Source: Paenibacillus oenotherae
Lineage (GTDB): Bacteria; Bacillota; Bacilli; Paenibacillales; Paenibacillaceae
NCBI RefSeq assembly: GCF_019443105.1
Contig: NZ_JAHZIJ010000002.1
Location: 410,609 to 474,608 of the forward strand
Length of the DNA: 64,000 nucleotides
Direction: 5' to 3'
The notes under the pieces were generated by a model. The model was not told the origin of the DNA. It did no database searches and worked only from the letters and a program-made list of their open reading frames with translations. How positions within the stretch are numbered: position 1 is the stretch's first letter; each line of letters begins with the position of its first letter. This document shows positions 1-8,100 of this stretch, piece after piece. The position numbers and the translations under genes were made by a program.

Positions 1-97
1 GGCCAAGTGAATCGTCTGTGAGCGCCTCCATCGTGCGCAGCGTTGCTGCCGTTTCATGCCGCCAGGCTGCGGCAAAATCCTCGATGTGTTTAAACAT
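1..97 (-). CDS. DinB-family protein, N-terminal part only
   Basis: A coding start runs off the left edge. The minus strand gives a protein beginning MFKHIEDFAAAWRHE, with ATG at 97-95 and a good ribosome binding site (AGGGAG) about eight bases upstream. The opening, an acidic/aromatic helix with a W-R-H-E stretch followed by an Ala/Thr/Leu-rich helix, resembles small DinB-like four-helix proteins of Bacillota, which bind a divalent metal through three histidines. Only about 32 residues are visible, so the family call rests on N-terminal resemblance. It lies just downstream, on the same strand, of another DinB-like gene (205-744), which supports it mildly. Confidence 0.55.
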   Translation of the reverse strand, partial: MFKHIEDFAAAWRHETAATLRTMEALTDDSLG

Positions 98-204
98 ATT
101 TAACATCTCCCTTTTGTGATGGAATAGCACCATTATATCATTATTTGTTTTCAATATTTGTAAGTGTGTAGTAACGCACCCTCTAACCCATTCTCCACAA
201 TGCC

Positions 205-744
205 CTAATTGACAGAAACTGTTGACCTGCTAGTAGTTGGTTCATCCTGGTACATAAAAAGCCCATATTCCGTCATAACAGAGGAATGGCCCAATTGACG
301 AAGCATAGCTGAAAGATTACCTCGGTGGTATGTGCCATGATTCACAACTTGAATAATAAATTCTGAATATCTGGTGTTCAAAATTCCAGCGTAGGGATTG
401 TCCAAGACAACCTCTCTCTCAAGATCCACATGCTCGCTAATACATGCCTTGAATCTCACGGACAAATCGTCATACATAGCCTCCAGCTCCTCAAGGCTTC
501 TAGCTTCTGCATCCGCCTCGATTTGAGAAGAAGCTTCCATAGCTTCATTCATACTTTTACCCATCAGGATGTCGAGCCAACCGCAATCAACCTTGTATAT
601 ATGTGCCATGACCTTTGACACCGAAGAAAATACGCTTTGCACTTCTTGTTTGTATAGGTGACGCGGGAGCTCCTTTAATCGGTTAAAGATTATTTTATTT
701 GCCCATACATGATAGTCGTACAATCTCAAACTATGATTTGTCAT
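205..744 (-). CDS. DinB-family protein (four-helix, metal-binding)
   Basis: A 179-residue protein starting at the ATG at 744 (MTNHSLRLYDYHVWAN), chosen because GGAGGTGAT lies just upstream; the frame is open further upstream but has no comparable ribosome binding site. The order of motifs fits the DinB family: an N-terminal YDYHVWAN helix, a central MAHIYKVDCGWLDIL segment carrying a histidine, and a C-terminal VVNHGTYHRGNLSAMLRQLG segment with two more histidines. The three histidines would bind a divalent metal. DinB members include damage-inducible proteins and bacillithiol-type transferases, and the substrate cannot be told from sequence. Probably cytoplasmic; no signal peptide. Confidence 0.85.
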   Translation of the reverse strand: MTNHSLRLYDYHVWANKIIFNRLKELPRHLYKQEVQSVFSSVSKVMAHIYKVDCGWLDILMGKSMNEAMEASSQIEADAEARSLEELEAMYDDLSVRFKACISEHVDLEREVVLDNPYAGILNTRYSEFIIQVVNHGTYHRGNLSAMLRQLGHSSVMTEYGLFMYQDEPTTSRSTVSVN

Positions 745-880
745 TTCAATCACCTCCGGTTCTTGTAGCTTGCTTATGTATTCATCATACAATTCTAACC
801 CTGACAACTGTATGTCAGGGTTGGAATAATGATTTTCGGCTTTTTAATTCTTGCATCACTCCTGGCAGACAGAGAAGAAA

Positions 881-1492
881 CCTGCATACGTTGCAGGAAT
901 TTTGGTTAGAAGGAGCCTTAAGTGGTAGAACACCTGCGAAAGCGCAGGTATACGAGGACGAATTGACCTATTGAGGGAAAATAGAGTGAAATAACCGCGC
1001 TTTGGCGCCTTGGCAGGTATTTCATCTTCAACAGATCGGAACGAGAAAAAAGTTGCAGTTTGGCAGGCATTTATCAGTTTCGATGCTACATTAGCTGGAC
1101 GCCCCAGCCAAACAAACGAATTGTTAGAAGTATTCTTGGAACCCGTTTAACGATTATGGTCGACCGACCGCCGTCATGCAGCCAAACACCGCGCACTGGG
1201 AGCTGCGCGCAGTGCGAAATGCCTGCGTTCGTGACAAGCATTCTTCTATGATACGGTAGCATCGTACCGCGTCGCAGTACCATACCTCACGTATTTTCCA
1301 GCGAGTGGAGTGGTGTTGTCTTGCATGGTGTTGGCGGTTGGCTGCAGCAGAGAAGGAATGCCTGCGTAAGAGCAGGAATACAGCAGCAGAATGGGCCGAT
1401 TGAGGCAAATGTGGCGAAATACCTGCACCTTGGCAGGCATTTCGTCTTCAGCAGGCCGAAATGGAGAGAAAGCCTGCAGTTTGGCAGGTTTG
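881..1492. repeat. Degenerate GC-rich palindromic repeat cluster
   Basis: This gene-free stretch between the DinB gene and the cyclase is filled with short hairpins built on CCTGC...GCAGG. Clear ones are at 881-897 (CCTGCA/TGCAGG) and 932-949 (ACCTGCG/CGCAGGT). Two larger, diverged copies of a unit of roughly 140 bases can be aligned by eye (about 931-1072 and 1357-1492); both contain a hairpin, then a TTGGCAGG-TATTTC-like segment, then GCAGTTTGGCAGG. A related set is at about 59.3 kb in the other host flank. I see no coding potential and read it as an interspersed repeat family of the host chromosome. Confidence 0.7.
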
Positions 1493-1493
1493 T

Positions 1494-2084
1494 TCACCGA
1501 CTATGTGGTGGAATCGCACAGCATTCTCCCGATTCAAGGGAAATTCCTAGCCCAGTCGGTTCCGTCTCCACCACAGCAACAGCCCGAACCGGGGAGCCGT
1601 CGCCACAGACGATGCGCAGAGGAAATCCGTAAAACATAAAGTCGCTCCCTCCGGGAAGACGATCCAAACCGTGCAGCCCCGTATACGTCACAATTCCGAT
1701 GCCCAACAACGCCCGCTCCAGTTCTTCAGACAATTCGCCGCCGACGAACGGTGGCCGCAGCGCAGCGAGTCGGTCAAAGCATTCCAGCCCGGCGGATTCG
1801 GCGAAAAACAGACCCCGGCCTTCCGGCCAAGCCGAGTCTTCGATCCCGACTACGCGGGACGCTCCGAAAAATCGCTCCAACGGCAGCTCATCCAATGTCG
1901 CGGCACCGGGATGCATATGTGAAGGCGCATCCACGTGTGTTCCGGTATGGCTGCCCATCGACAGCTGCCGCAGCTCCCAGTTGTGACTCTCGTACGTATG
2001 CGCTACTTTGACTGTTACCTCCGGATCGCCGGGATAAACGGACATGCCATCCGCAATCGGCAGCGACAAATCGATCACTCTCAC
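1494..2084 (-). CDS. Cyclase-family (kynurenine formamidase-like) metal hydrolase
   Basis: A 196-residue protein with a GTG start at 2084 preceded by AGGAGGCACCTGA. It begins RVIDLSLPIADGMSVYPGDPE and carries HTGTHVDAPSH at residues 46-56, the metal-binding signature of the cyclase/arylformamidase family (PF04199). Its length is slightly below the usual 200-220. Family members hydrolyse N-formylkynurenine or close cyclic amide/ester substrates in the cytoplasm using Zn or Mn. No other tryptophan-degradation gene is visible nearby, so the substrate is open. GC content is clearly higher than in the island that begins just upstream of it. Confidence 0.85.
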   Translation of the reverse strand: MRVIDLSLPIADGMSVYPGDPEVTVKVAHTYESHNWELRQLSMGSHTGTHVDAPSHMHPGAATLDELPLERFFGASRVVGIEDSAWPEGRGLFFAESAGLECFDRLAALRPPFVGGELSEELERALLGIGIVTYTGLHGLDRLPGGSDFMFYGFPLRIVCGDGSPVRAVAVVETEPTGLGISLESGECCAIPPHSR

Positions 2085-2215
2085 TCAGGTGCCTCCTGTC
2101 CTGCAAGTTATTATCCAAAATTCACTTTTGTTTGACTTGTTCTATCCTATCCGTAAAAATTCCTGTAATATGATGAATTCATGTAATATGAATCATTTAG
2201 CGTTTGAAAAAAAAC

Positions 2216-2283
2216 GAGCGCCCTCGGTACGATGGGGTTTCGCACGAGGTCATAGCCTCAAAAACCCATCCACCAGGTCGCTC
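2216..2283 (+). other. Structured leader upstream of an IS110-like fragment
   Basis: Three nested stems can be drawn: GAGCG (2216-2220) with CGCTC (2279-2283), GATGGG (2231-2236) with CCCATC (2265-2270), and GAGG (2246-2249) with CCTC (2256-2259). The fold ends four bases before the ATG of the short IS110-like reading frame at 2288. IS110-family elements encode a structured bridge RNA in the non-coding end next to the recombinase gene, so this could be part of such an RNA or a translation-limiting hairpin. The stems are seen; the function is inference. Confidence 0.45.
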
Positions 2284-2287
2284 TATT

Positions 2288-2374
2288 ATGAAGTTTAAAT
2301 CAAAGGACAATCAAAATCAACTCATTGATAACATTACACCTTCTAAAAGCGATCGTGAAGCTTTTGATGATTGA
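2288..2374 (+). pseudogene. IS110-family transposase, N-terminal fragment
   Basis: A 28-codon frame starting MKFKSKDNQNQLIDNITP and stopping at 2374. The opening resembles the N-terminus of a group of Paenibacillus/Bacillus IS110-family (DEDD) transposases as I remember it; in intact copies the sequence goes on into the first catalytic Asp motif (VVGIDIA), which is missing here. The frame runs instead into a short SDREAFDD tail and a stop, consistent with an internal deletion. It marks the left border of the AT-rich island. The identification rests on recalled similarity of about 18 residues. Confidence 0.45.
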
Positions 2375-2467
2375 AGTCCCCATAAAGCCGGCTGCGATAA
2401 TCCCCCTCTATTGAACCCAAAAAAGTCTCATTGTAATTTTAGAAATCGCATAATTCACTCTTCCAAA

Positions 2468-2508
2468 AATAAAGTGTGCTGTATCGTTGTCGATCAGCAC
2501 ACTTTATT
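2468..2508. terminator. Strong inverted repeat, possible bidirectional terminator
   Basis: Two perfect 14-base arms (AATAAAGTGTGCTG at 2468-2481 and CAGCACACTTTATT at 2495-2508) with an inner ATCG-TTGT-CGAT stem. The AT-rich outer ends give a U-rich tail in both directions, as in bidirectional terminators. It could equally be a mobile-element end. Confidence 0.5.
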
Positions 2509-2770
2509 CTATACATGATGTTGTATTATGATGAATCATGAAAGCTGCCACAAACCTGATCAAAAAGCCCTTTCTTAGTTTAAAAGTGTCTCACTAATAA
2601 TGAAATGGAATTTTATTTCATTCCATTTATACGCATTTGAATCATAGAAAAGGAGAAATCCTCAAACGTCCAATTTCGCCTTTTATACGAATTATGCATC
2701 TTTATTCAGAAAAATCATCCCTGCTTTGTCTTCATTGTATATTCTGTATAAAAGTAAGCGTCAAACCCAT

Positions 2771-2850
2771 TACACTTGTTCATGAATCCATCAAGCTATC
2801 GGAAAGGATGGATTCATTGTGGCGCGTTTTATCCGCTACGAACAAGTGTA
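2771..2850. other. Nested long inverted repeat
   Basis: The left arm is continuous, TACACTTGTTC (2771-2781) followed by ATGAATCCATC (2782-2792). The right side has the complements in the correct order but separated: GATGGATTCAT (2807-2817), 22 unpaired bases, then GAACAAGTGTA (2840-2850). As RNA this is a two-stage stem with a large one-sided internal loop. No function is assigned. Confidence 0.5.
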
Positions 2851-3024
2851 GTAAGTTTGATGCTGACAAAATCATGCTGTTAGACTTTTAATTGGACACA
2901 GCGAACCGCTTATGAGTAGCTATATTTGATTTAGCTTTTGGTAACTTTCTTTTAAATGATAATTCCACTTTTGGAAAGCACAATAATTGCAAAAACCAGG
3001 ATAAAACGCATGAGAAATTTACAT

Positions 3025-3879
3025 CTATTCTTCATATATGTCTACTGTCATTTCGACACGCATACCTTCGTGCAAGTAACCTTTATGGACTTGTGCTATA
3101 TCCCTCATGTAACCTAACTCTATTGGAGCACCGTATAGACGCTCAATAACTTCCTTTTTAATAGTTTTAATTATAACTCGTGCCTCACTTTGCTCTGCAA
3201 AGCGGATATTTTTCACCAATAATTCTTTAGGGTATTTTTGGCCAAAATCCATCCAACCTTTATAACCGTATGCCTCAAAATCAAAATATGATACATTACC
3301 AATTAATATTTCAGAATCTTCCAAACCAAGTTGCCTTAATGCGCTATACAATCTATTCTTAAACTCATCAAAGTCGGAAATGACTATCAATGCAGGCTGG
3401 TCTTCTAATGGCAAATTTCCAATATCTTCCGGCAAAGAATTGTCTGAAAAGTCTCTAAAATATGAAGCTGGTATCTCAGCAGTTACCCTGTGTTTTCCCC
3501 CACTGTCAGGACAAGGAAACAAGCTATTTTTCATGATGTACACACAAAAGCAAGGCAACACTAAACTTCGTTTATCTTTCAAAAATAGTCGTTCTCCGCT
3601 TATCTCCTTGAGTAATGGTCTGGTATTAGGATTTAAGATGCAGCTAGACTCATATTTTTGAGTCAATTCGGCTATACGTTCAACATCTAAACTATCACAA
3701 AATGCCAAAGCTCCCTCATAGCCATCTCCTCTACCATCTCCATATTTTTTGGAGTAATCAATCCACGATTGGGGGGTGTTGAATTTGATTGATCCGGTAT
3801 CTAAAAAGGCATCAGCATATTTCGAACTAGTTAATCTAAAGGCTCCAGAAAAATTATTAGGTTTTGCCCATTCTCCCAT
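3025..3879 (-). CDS. Hypothetical protein, DUF2971-like appearance
   Basis: A 284-residue protein. The ATG at 3879 (MGEWAKPNNFSGAF) is preferred over an in-frame ATG 13 codons upstream because GAGAGGTG lies just before it. The N-terminus (FRLTSSKYADAFLDTGSIKFNTPQSWID) and C-terminal FAEQSEARVII are reminiscent of DUF2971-type proteins, which often open with a short 'seen by a few residues, found in this spot' pattern and end with an aromatic-x-x-E-R-V/I strand; they are common in defence islands. I do not recognise a catalytic motif. It stands alone, with no close partner, at the left end of the island cargo. Function unknown. Confidence 0.7.
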   Translation of the reverse strand: MGEWAKPNNFSGAFRLTSSKYADAFLDTGSIKFNTPQSWIDYSKKYGDGRGDGYEGALAFCDSLDVERIAELTQKYESSCILNPNTRPLLKEISGERLFLKDKRSLVLPCFCVYIMKNSLFPCPDSGGKHRVTAEIPASYFRDFSDNSLPEDIGNLPLEDQPALIVISDFDEFKNRLYSALRQLGLEDSEILIGNVSYFDFEAYGYKGWMDFGQKYPKELLVKNIRFAEQSEARVIIKTIKKEVIERLYGAPIELGYMRDIAQVHKGYLHEGMRVEMTVDIYEE

Positions 3880-4097
3880 AAAGCACCTCTCTTCAAAGTG
3901 AAAATGTGTACATTTCATTTTATCGATCGTCCAATTCAGATTGGACCGATTTTTATATCTTCATTTTTACCATATTAATAAAAAGAAATAAACATCCAAA
4001 ATAATTTGAAAAAAGCCCTTCCCACTATCGCACACAATAACACAATAAACACCGTTGATTTTCCAACCAAAAAGCGGGTAAAGTAGACCCTTGTTCC

Positions 4098-4487
4098 CGA
4101 TACTATGTGAAAGCAACAACGAGGCTTTTATCCCGTTAAAATTTTCATGAAGGTGCAAGAAGAATCGATCAAGCGCCGCGTCGTGCATACCAACCCAAGA
4201 GACAAACCGCAGCTTCACCCAGATGATTATTAGTAGCAACTGAGGCGATGTGGCCGGAGGAAATCTACCGCCTGCGCGAGCAACAGCAGAAGGTACAAGT
4301 AAAAAACGTGGGTCGGGACTAGCTTCGCCAAAGAATCGTCTAGATGAGCGCATTTTCACAAGAGCCACCCACCACAAATACCCAATACAATGAGCAACTA
4401 GTCAGGCGGCTAATTGAGAAGGTCACGGTCAGGGGGGACAAGTTCGCTGTAGAATTCAAGTCCGGCGCGACGGTGGATATGGAATAA
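4098..4487 (+). pseudogene. Large serine recombinase remnant (C-terminal half)
   Basis: Two pieces of a large serine recombinase are readable on the plus strand, joined by deletion and frame changes. The first (about 4120-4205) reads FMKVQEESIKRRVVHTNP, matching the region before the zinc ribbon in Tn4451/TnpX-type and phage-type recombinases. The second (about 4255-4487) reads REQQQKVQVKN followed, in another frame, by YNEQLVRRLIEKVTV and ending in FAVEFKSGATVDME, the usual C-terminus of these proteins. The zinc-ribbon part and the catalytic N-terminus are absent. It is dead, and evidence of an earlier integration event at the left side of the island. Confidence 0.8.
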
Positions 4488-4586
4488 TAACGATAAAGTA
4501 AGCAAGGCACTCTACGAAGTTTGAGCGTAGAGCGCCTTGCTTTATTGGACTGAGAAACGTTCAAATCTCTATATTTAGATTTATTG

Positions 4587-4952
4587 TTACGAGCAACCTC
4601 CTTTGTTTTGGTTAATCTCTTTTCTAATTTCGTAATCACCTTCTTCATCCATATATATGCCAATCTTCTCCTTTTGCATATCTTCTTCAAATTTTTCAGT
4701 TAACTTCTCTGAAATTCTATTTTTTTTATAATGATCGAGTATATCCTGCTTTACATTAAAAGTCCTAGCTCCCGAAGAATTGCTAATTTTAATGTTTACC
4801 TGTACGGGTTTGACTAAAACCCAATAACCATTTCGGGATTCTTTAATATAATAGCCCTGTTTTAGATACTTCTCAATAGAACTCCTTTTTCCTTGTTTTT
4901 CAATAGTATCTGATGGCTCGTACTTCACATAAATAACGCTACATTTTTCCAT
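4587..4952 (-). CDS. Hypothetical protein, 121 residues
   Basis: A small, charged protein. Two in-frame ATGs lie at 4958 and 4952; GGAG is nine bases before the second, so 4952 is preferred. It has a short predicted strand-rich N-terminus (SVIYVKYEPSDTI), an Arg/Lys-rich middle and an acidic, helical C-terminus ending in NQNKGGCS. No domain is recognised and there is no signal peptide. It is downstream of, and on the same strand as, the unknown gene at 5057-6292 with a gap of about 100 bases, so the two could be co-transcribed. Confidence 0.6.
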   Translation of the reverse strand: MEKCSVIYVKYEPSDTIEKQGKRSSIEKYLKQGYYIKESRNGYWVLVKPVQVNIKISNSSGARTFNVKQDILDHYKKNRISEKLTEKFEEDMQKEKIGIYMDEEGDYEIRKEINQNKGGCS

Positions 4953-5056
4953 GGCCATACACTCCAGTCTCTTATTTTTCTCATTAGCACTAAGCTACAG
5001 TGTTGAAGCTTGATTCTAATTTAAATAAGTTAAGTGTTATTGCCAAAGGAAATATC

Positions 5057-6292
5057 TCATTCAGGGGTTGTCCAGTGGTGAATTGCTCTGAGTTCATTAA
5101 TTCTTCTCAGTTCCCGAATCGTTTTTTCATTCGCACGCTCATTGTTGCTATTTAACTTTCTAAGCACATCCCATTTGTCATTGGAAATAGCGCTTTCTGT
5201 GAATTTTATCATATTTTTATAATCATCATCATCTACTAAAGGCATAAGGTAATATGCAGCTAACAATCTTATAATATCCTTGAACATAAAAAATTCTCGT
5301 GGATCATCGAGGTTGAGTATCTCCTTTGCTTTTTTTACAAGAGTTTTAAATTTCTCATTATCTGATATAGCAGCACTGATTTTGTTAAGTTCTTGTCCCG
5401 CATCAGTTTCTGGATTAATATCTAAATCGTACATTTGTGCTGCTGCCCAAAGTGCGGGATAACTAAGTTGTTCATCATCACTTAGATATTCATACTTTTC
5501 ACCATGCATCTTCAAGCCTAAGAGTTGAATAATGAATTGTGCTAGCCCATCAGCTTGAAGCATGTTCTTCTTATACTCACCATCAGCACTTTCATCGAAA
5601 GCACGCCCATAAACTAATTTTGACGAAGAAATTCGCGCCTCCTGTTTCATAACAATTCGATTTAGTTCAATCAAAGTGTCAAGTGTTTTCTCCATCAACT
5701 TATACCGCAATACTTCATCTGAATGAAACAGATTTTGCATTAATATTAAGATCTGCCTATTAATGCTCTCCGATAGCAGACACTCCAATTTAGCATTCAT
5801 AAACGCTGGATTTGATTCGATTATCTTTAAATCCTTTTCTGACATATAAGTTTCAAGATTAACTACTAGATCACTGTACAATTCCTCTCTCGTACTGAGC
5901 TTTCTGTCGTTTTTATTGTCAAGCAAATATCTAGAATCTATTAATGGAAGAATAAACCCTTGGTATTCTGGCTGGATTAAATACATGGGTTCATTGTTAT
6001 CTCTAGAAACCTGAAAATCTGTAAATTTTAATATCCCATCACTTAAATCACATATTTTATTGATTAGCCTCCTAATTGTTTTCCCACTAAATGTAACGCC
6101 CCTTCTAGAATACTTTGTAAGGTAAGCCGCAATTTCGTCAGCATTAATTGCCTCTTTCCCAATTTTATCCTTGATAACATCCGGGTCTATTTCATATGAA
6201 CTCGAATTTAGATTGTTATGATAACCAGACTGCCTTCCTATATTCAACACCTCCAAAAATCCATCACAAAAATATCGCCTAATAGGATACAC
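5057..6292 (-). CDS. Hypothetical protein with winged-helix-like N-terminus
   Basis: About 411 residues, unrecognised. Residues 35-85 (ADEIAAYLTKYSRRGVTFSGKTIRRLINKICDL, cited in part) look like a helix-turn-helix/winged-helix with a SGKTIRRLINK recognition helix; the rest is mostly helical. The start is unclear: the longest frame begins with GTG at 6292 without a good ribosome binding site, while GGAGGTG lies within codons 14-15, followed at once by TTG and eight bases later by ATA. Three direct repeats sit at its 5' end. A regulator or a defence effector with a DNA-binding domain is plausible, but function is unknown. Confidence 0.65.
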   Translation of the reverse strand: MYPIRRYFCDGFLEVLNIGRQSGYHNNLNSSSYEIDPDVIKDKIGKEAINADEIAAYLTKYSRRGVTFSGKTIRRLINKICDLSDGILKFTDFQVSRDNNEPMYLIQPEYQGFILPLIDSRYLLDNKNDRKLSTREELYSDLVVNLETYMSEKDLKIIESNPAFMNAKLECLLSESINRQILILMQNLFHSDEVLRYKLMEKTLDTLIELNRIVMKQEARISSSKLVYGRAFDESADGEYKKNMLQADGLAQFIIQLLGLKMHGEKYEYLSDDEQLSYPALWAAAQMYDLDINPETDAGQELNKISAAISDNEKFKTLVKKAKEILNLDDPREFFMFKDIIRLLAAYYLMPLVDDDDYKNMIKFTESAISNDKWDVLRKLNSNNERANEKTIRELRRINELRAIHHWTTPE

Positions 6293-6370
6293 GTCTAATC
6301 TGCTCTCTTATGAGCGTCTTACATCCAACCTGCTCTATCAGCAAGCAAGTAATGACATCTAATTCACTCT
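6291..6370. repeat. Three short direct repeats upstream of an unknown gene
   Basis: A 16-base element with consensus ACATCTAATCTGCTCT occurs at 6291-6306, 6321-6336 and 6355-6370 (periods 30 and 34, close to three helical turns). The first copy overlaps the 5' end of the gene at 5057-6292. The spacing on one face of the helix suggests a protein-binding array such as an operator, but no function is shown. Confidence 0.5.
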
Positions 6371-6691
6371 GTATGCCGATCAATCCACCTATTGGCCAGT
6401 CACCGCATTCCAACCCGCAAACCTGAAAATCCCTGACCAAGGGTTTAAGACTGCCCCACGCAATCAACAAGTGTGGAGTAATCAGTGAGAACAGCCCCTA
6501 TACGGTGTGCCACCACCTATAACGTAGTTGAGTCAGTGATGACAAGCAGGTCGAAGCAGAACTGCAGGATAATATCGCGGATAATAGGCGAAGTCAAAGA
6601 ATTTCTTATTACATGATGGACAAGAAATTGGATCAATATGTGCTTCAAATTTATTTTTATGCGACAGCAAATGTGAATCGCCATAACATTA

Positions 6692-7065
6692 TTAATCACA
6701 AAAGCTCAATTTGTATTTCATCAGTGTATCTTCAACTTCGCGCCAGACTGTTACCGTTTCACCGTCATCCTCAAATACTTTACCGTGGCTCTTAGTTCCA
6801 TCCAACTTCATCTGTGAGTAATTATTCTTAAAGTAGGCACGTACATTACTGGGTTGTTTTCATCGCTACACAAGCGCTCCATCATTTCTATGGTAGTACG
6901 ACCTGTGGTAGCAACTGCCTTGAAAATTGCACAGATGATCTTGTGATTATACTGATTCGGCTTAACAGCCCCTACTGGAATTCATTGATTTGCTTTTCCG
7001 TAAATGTCCTTGTTTACATTCTCGTTCTGTCTTATTACAGTTTTGGGGTTATAGGTTCTTTTCAT
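6692..7065 (-). pseudogene. Decayed hypothetical gene with frame disruptions
   Basis: Coding-like sequence is readable in pieces on the minus strand: a start MKRTYNPKTVIRQNENVNK at 7065, a shift of frame, then VKPNQYNHKIICAIFKAV-ATTGRTTIEMMERLCSDE, another shift, and NNYSQMKLDGTKSHGKVFED-DGETVTVWREVEDTLMKYKL ending at the TAA at 6692. The pieces look like one small protein of about 120 residues broken by at least two frameshifts. Family not recognised. Between this and the gene starting at 6292 the sequence contains a short Cys-x-x-Cys-like fragment but no intact gene. Confidence 0.4.
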
Positions 7066-7107
7066 TTGCCTGAATGCTGCTGAGAAGAAACCAGCATAAC
7101 CATTCCT

Positions 7108-8082
7108 TTAACTATTTTGACGCAACTTTGTGAGGTCTCTCGCTTCGGATATCGTTGAGCAAGTGAACAATGTATCCAGCATACACCACACTCTGCCATT
7201 GGGATATATGTTTCCGGTCTTAACCTCATCACTTGGAGTAAATGGAGCTCCTAAGTGATACACGAAACTTGGTTTCCACTCCTCGTCTCTAGCCTCCGAA
7301 AAAACTTTAGACATGTTAGTGACAACCTCATACCCTTCTATATGATGAATCGATTGCAGTTTTCCATTATAACGAAATGCAATGTAGTTAGGTGGCTCTT
7401 TTACCCATCCATTACCACCGATAGGGTGAAAGTATCTCCTCTTCTTGCTAATAATATCTCTCCATGAAATTGACCAACCATCAGGAGATCCACCTCCAAC
7501 AGATACTACATACACCATATTCGAGTCTTGCTTCTGCATTGTCATCAAACTCCCCAAATAAACATTCAATTCTTGCAATAACCGCTTCTCAGCATGTGTT
7601 CCGAGTGGATGTGCTAGCCTGGAGAATTGGTAAAAGTCCCTCCATGATAATACCTCAACCGGATAACCATTTACTTGATCTGGGACACGGTGATTAGCGT
7701 AATCTCTGCTACATTCGCTCAATACAATCAGACGCTTATCATGGCAAGAATTTTGTATGAAGGATGTTCTGGTTGAATACTTTTGAAGCTGTGTGATGTT
7801 TGGAAGGTTCCATCCTCTCTTCGCCTCAATAATTAAGTGAAATTCTTGGGTCAACTCAATTTCGATATCAGTGAATCCTTTGCCCTTTTCATATTCCTGC
7901 ATTCGGATTTCGACTTCATTAACATCACCGTTCCATTTAAGAACACTTTGGAGAAAAACCTTCAGAAATGAAGGGCACTGCGTCAACCCCCATGCCACAC
8001 TGTAGCTTATATCATTCTCGTGCTCACCTAAGAGCTGAAATACGCTTCGCATTTCTCGACTATGTAGAAATAACTTTGTCAT
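7108..8082 (-). CDS. PD-(D/E)XK nuclease-like protein
   Basis: 324 residues, ATG at 8082 preceded by TTGAGGT. Residues 70-90 read as the core of a PD-(D/E)XK nuclease: FTDIEIEL with Asp72, then FHLIIEAKRG with Glu86 and Lys88, i.e. D-x13-E-x-K across a beta hairpin. The C-terminal half (GGGSPDGWSISWRDII onwards) is a separate domain that I do not recognise. The gene starts 18 bases after the end of the gene at 8101-8517, so the two are almost certainly one operon. Likely a DNA-cleaving effector of a two-gene defence unit; that role is inference from the fold and the neighbourhood. Confidence 0.75.
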   Translation of the reverse strand: MTKLFLHSREMRSVFQLLGEHENDISYSVAWGLTQCPSFLKVFLQSVLKWNGDVNEVEIRMQEYEKGKGFTDIEIELTQEFHLIIEAKRGWNLPNITQLQKYSTRTSFIQNSCHDKRLIVLSECSRDYANHRVPDQVNGYPVEVLSWRDFYQFSRLAHPLGTHAEKRLLQELNVYLGSLMTMQKQDSNMVYVVSVGGGSPDGWSISWRDIISKKRRYFHPIGGNGWVKEPPNYIAFRYNGKLQSIHHIEGYEVVTNMSKVFSEARDEEWKPSFVYHLGAPFTPSDEVKTGNIYPNGRVWCMLDTLFTCSTISEARDLTKLRQNS

Positions 8083-8100
8083 ACCATTTACCTCAAGTCG

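Larger units (their letters stand above)
2375..3024. other. Gene-free AT-rich stretch with inverted repeats
   Basis: No convincing coding sequence. The stretch holds a strong inverted repeat at 2468-2508, a smaller one (AAATGGAAT/ATTCCATTT) at 2603-2628 and a nested long inverted repeat at 2771-2850. Open frames here lack ribosome binding sites and recognisable motifs. It is probably a scar of successive mobile-element insertion and deletion between the IS110-like fragment and the first cargo gene. Confidence 0.5.

Noticed and set aside
2637-2891. 84-codon plus-strand frame
   Set aside because: It runs through the nested inverted repeat, lacks a clear family, and its composition is that of AT-rich non-coding DNA.
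6279-6470. Minus-strand frame of 63 codons upstream of the 5057-6292 gene
   Set aside because: It covers the three direct repeats, has no ribosome binding site and no recognisable motif.
6520-6650. Short Cys-x-x-Cys zinc-finger-like fragment on the minus strand (DPISCPSCNKKFFDFAYYP)
   Set aside because: Only about 25 residues, no second Cys pair and stops nearby; could be a relic of a small zinc-ribbon gene but not supportable.
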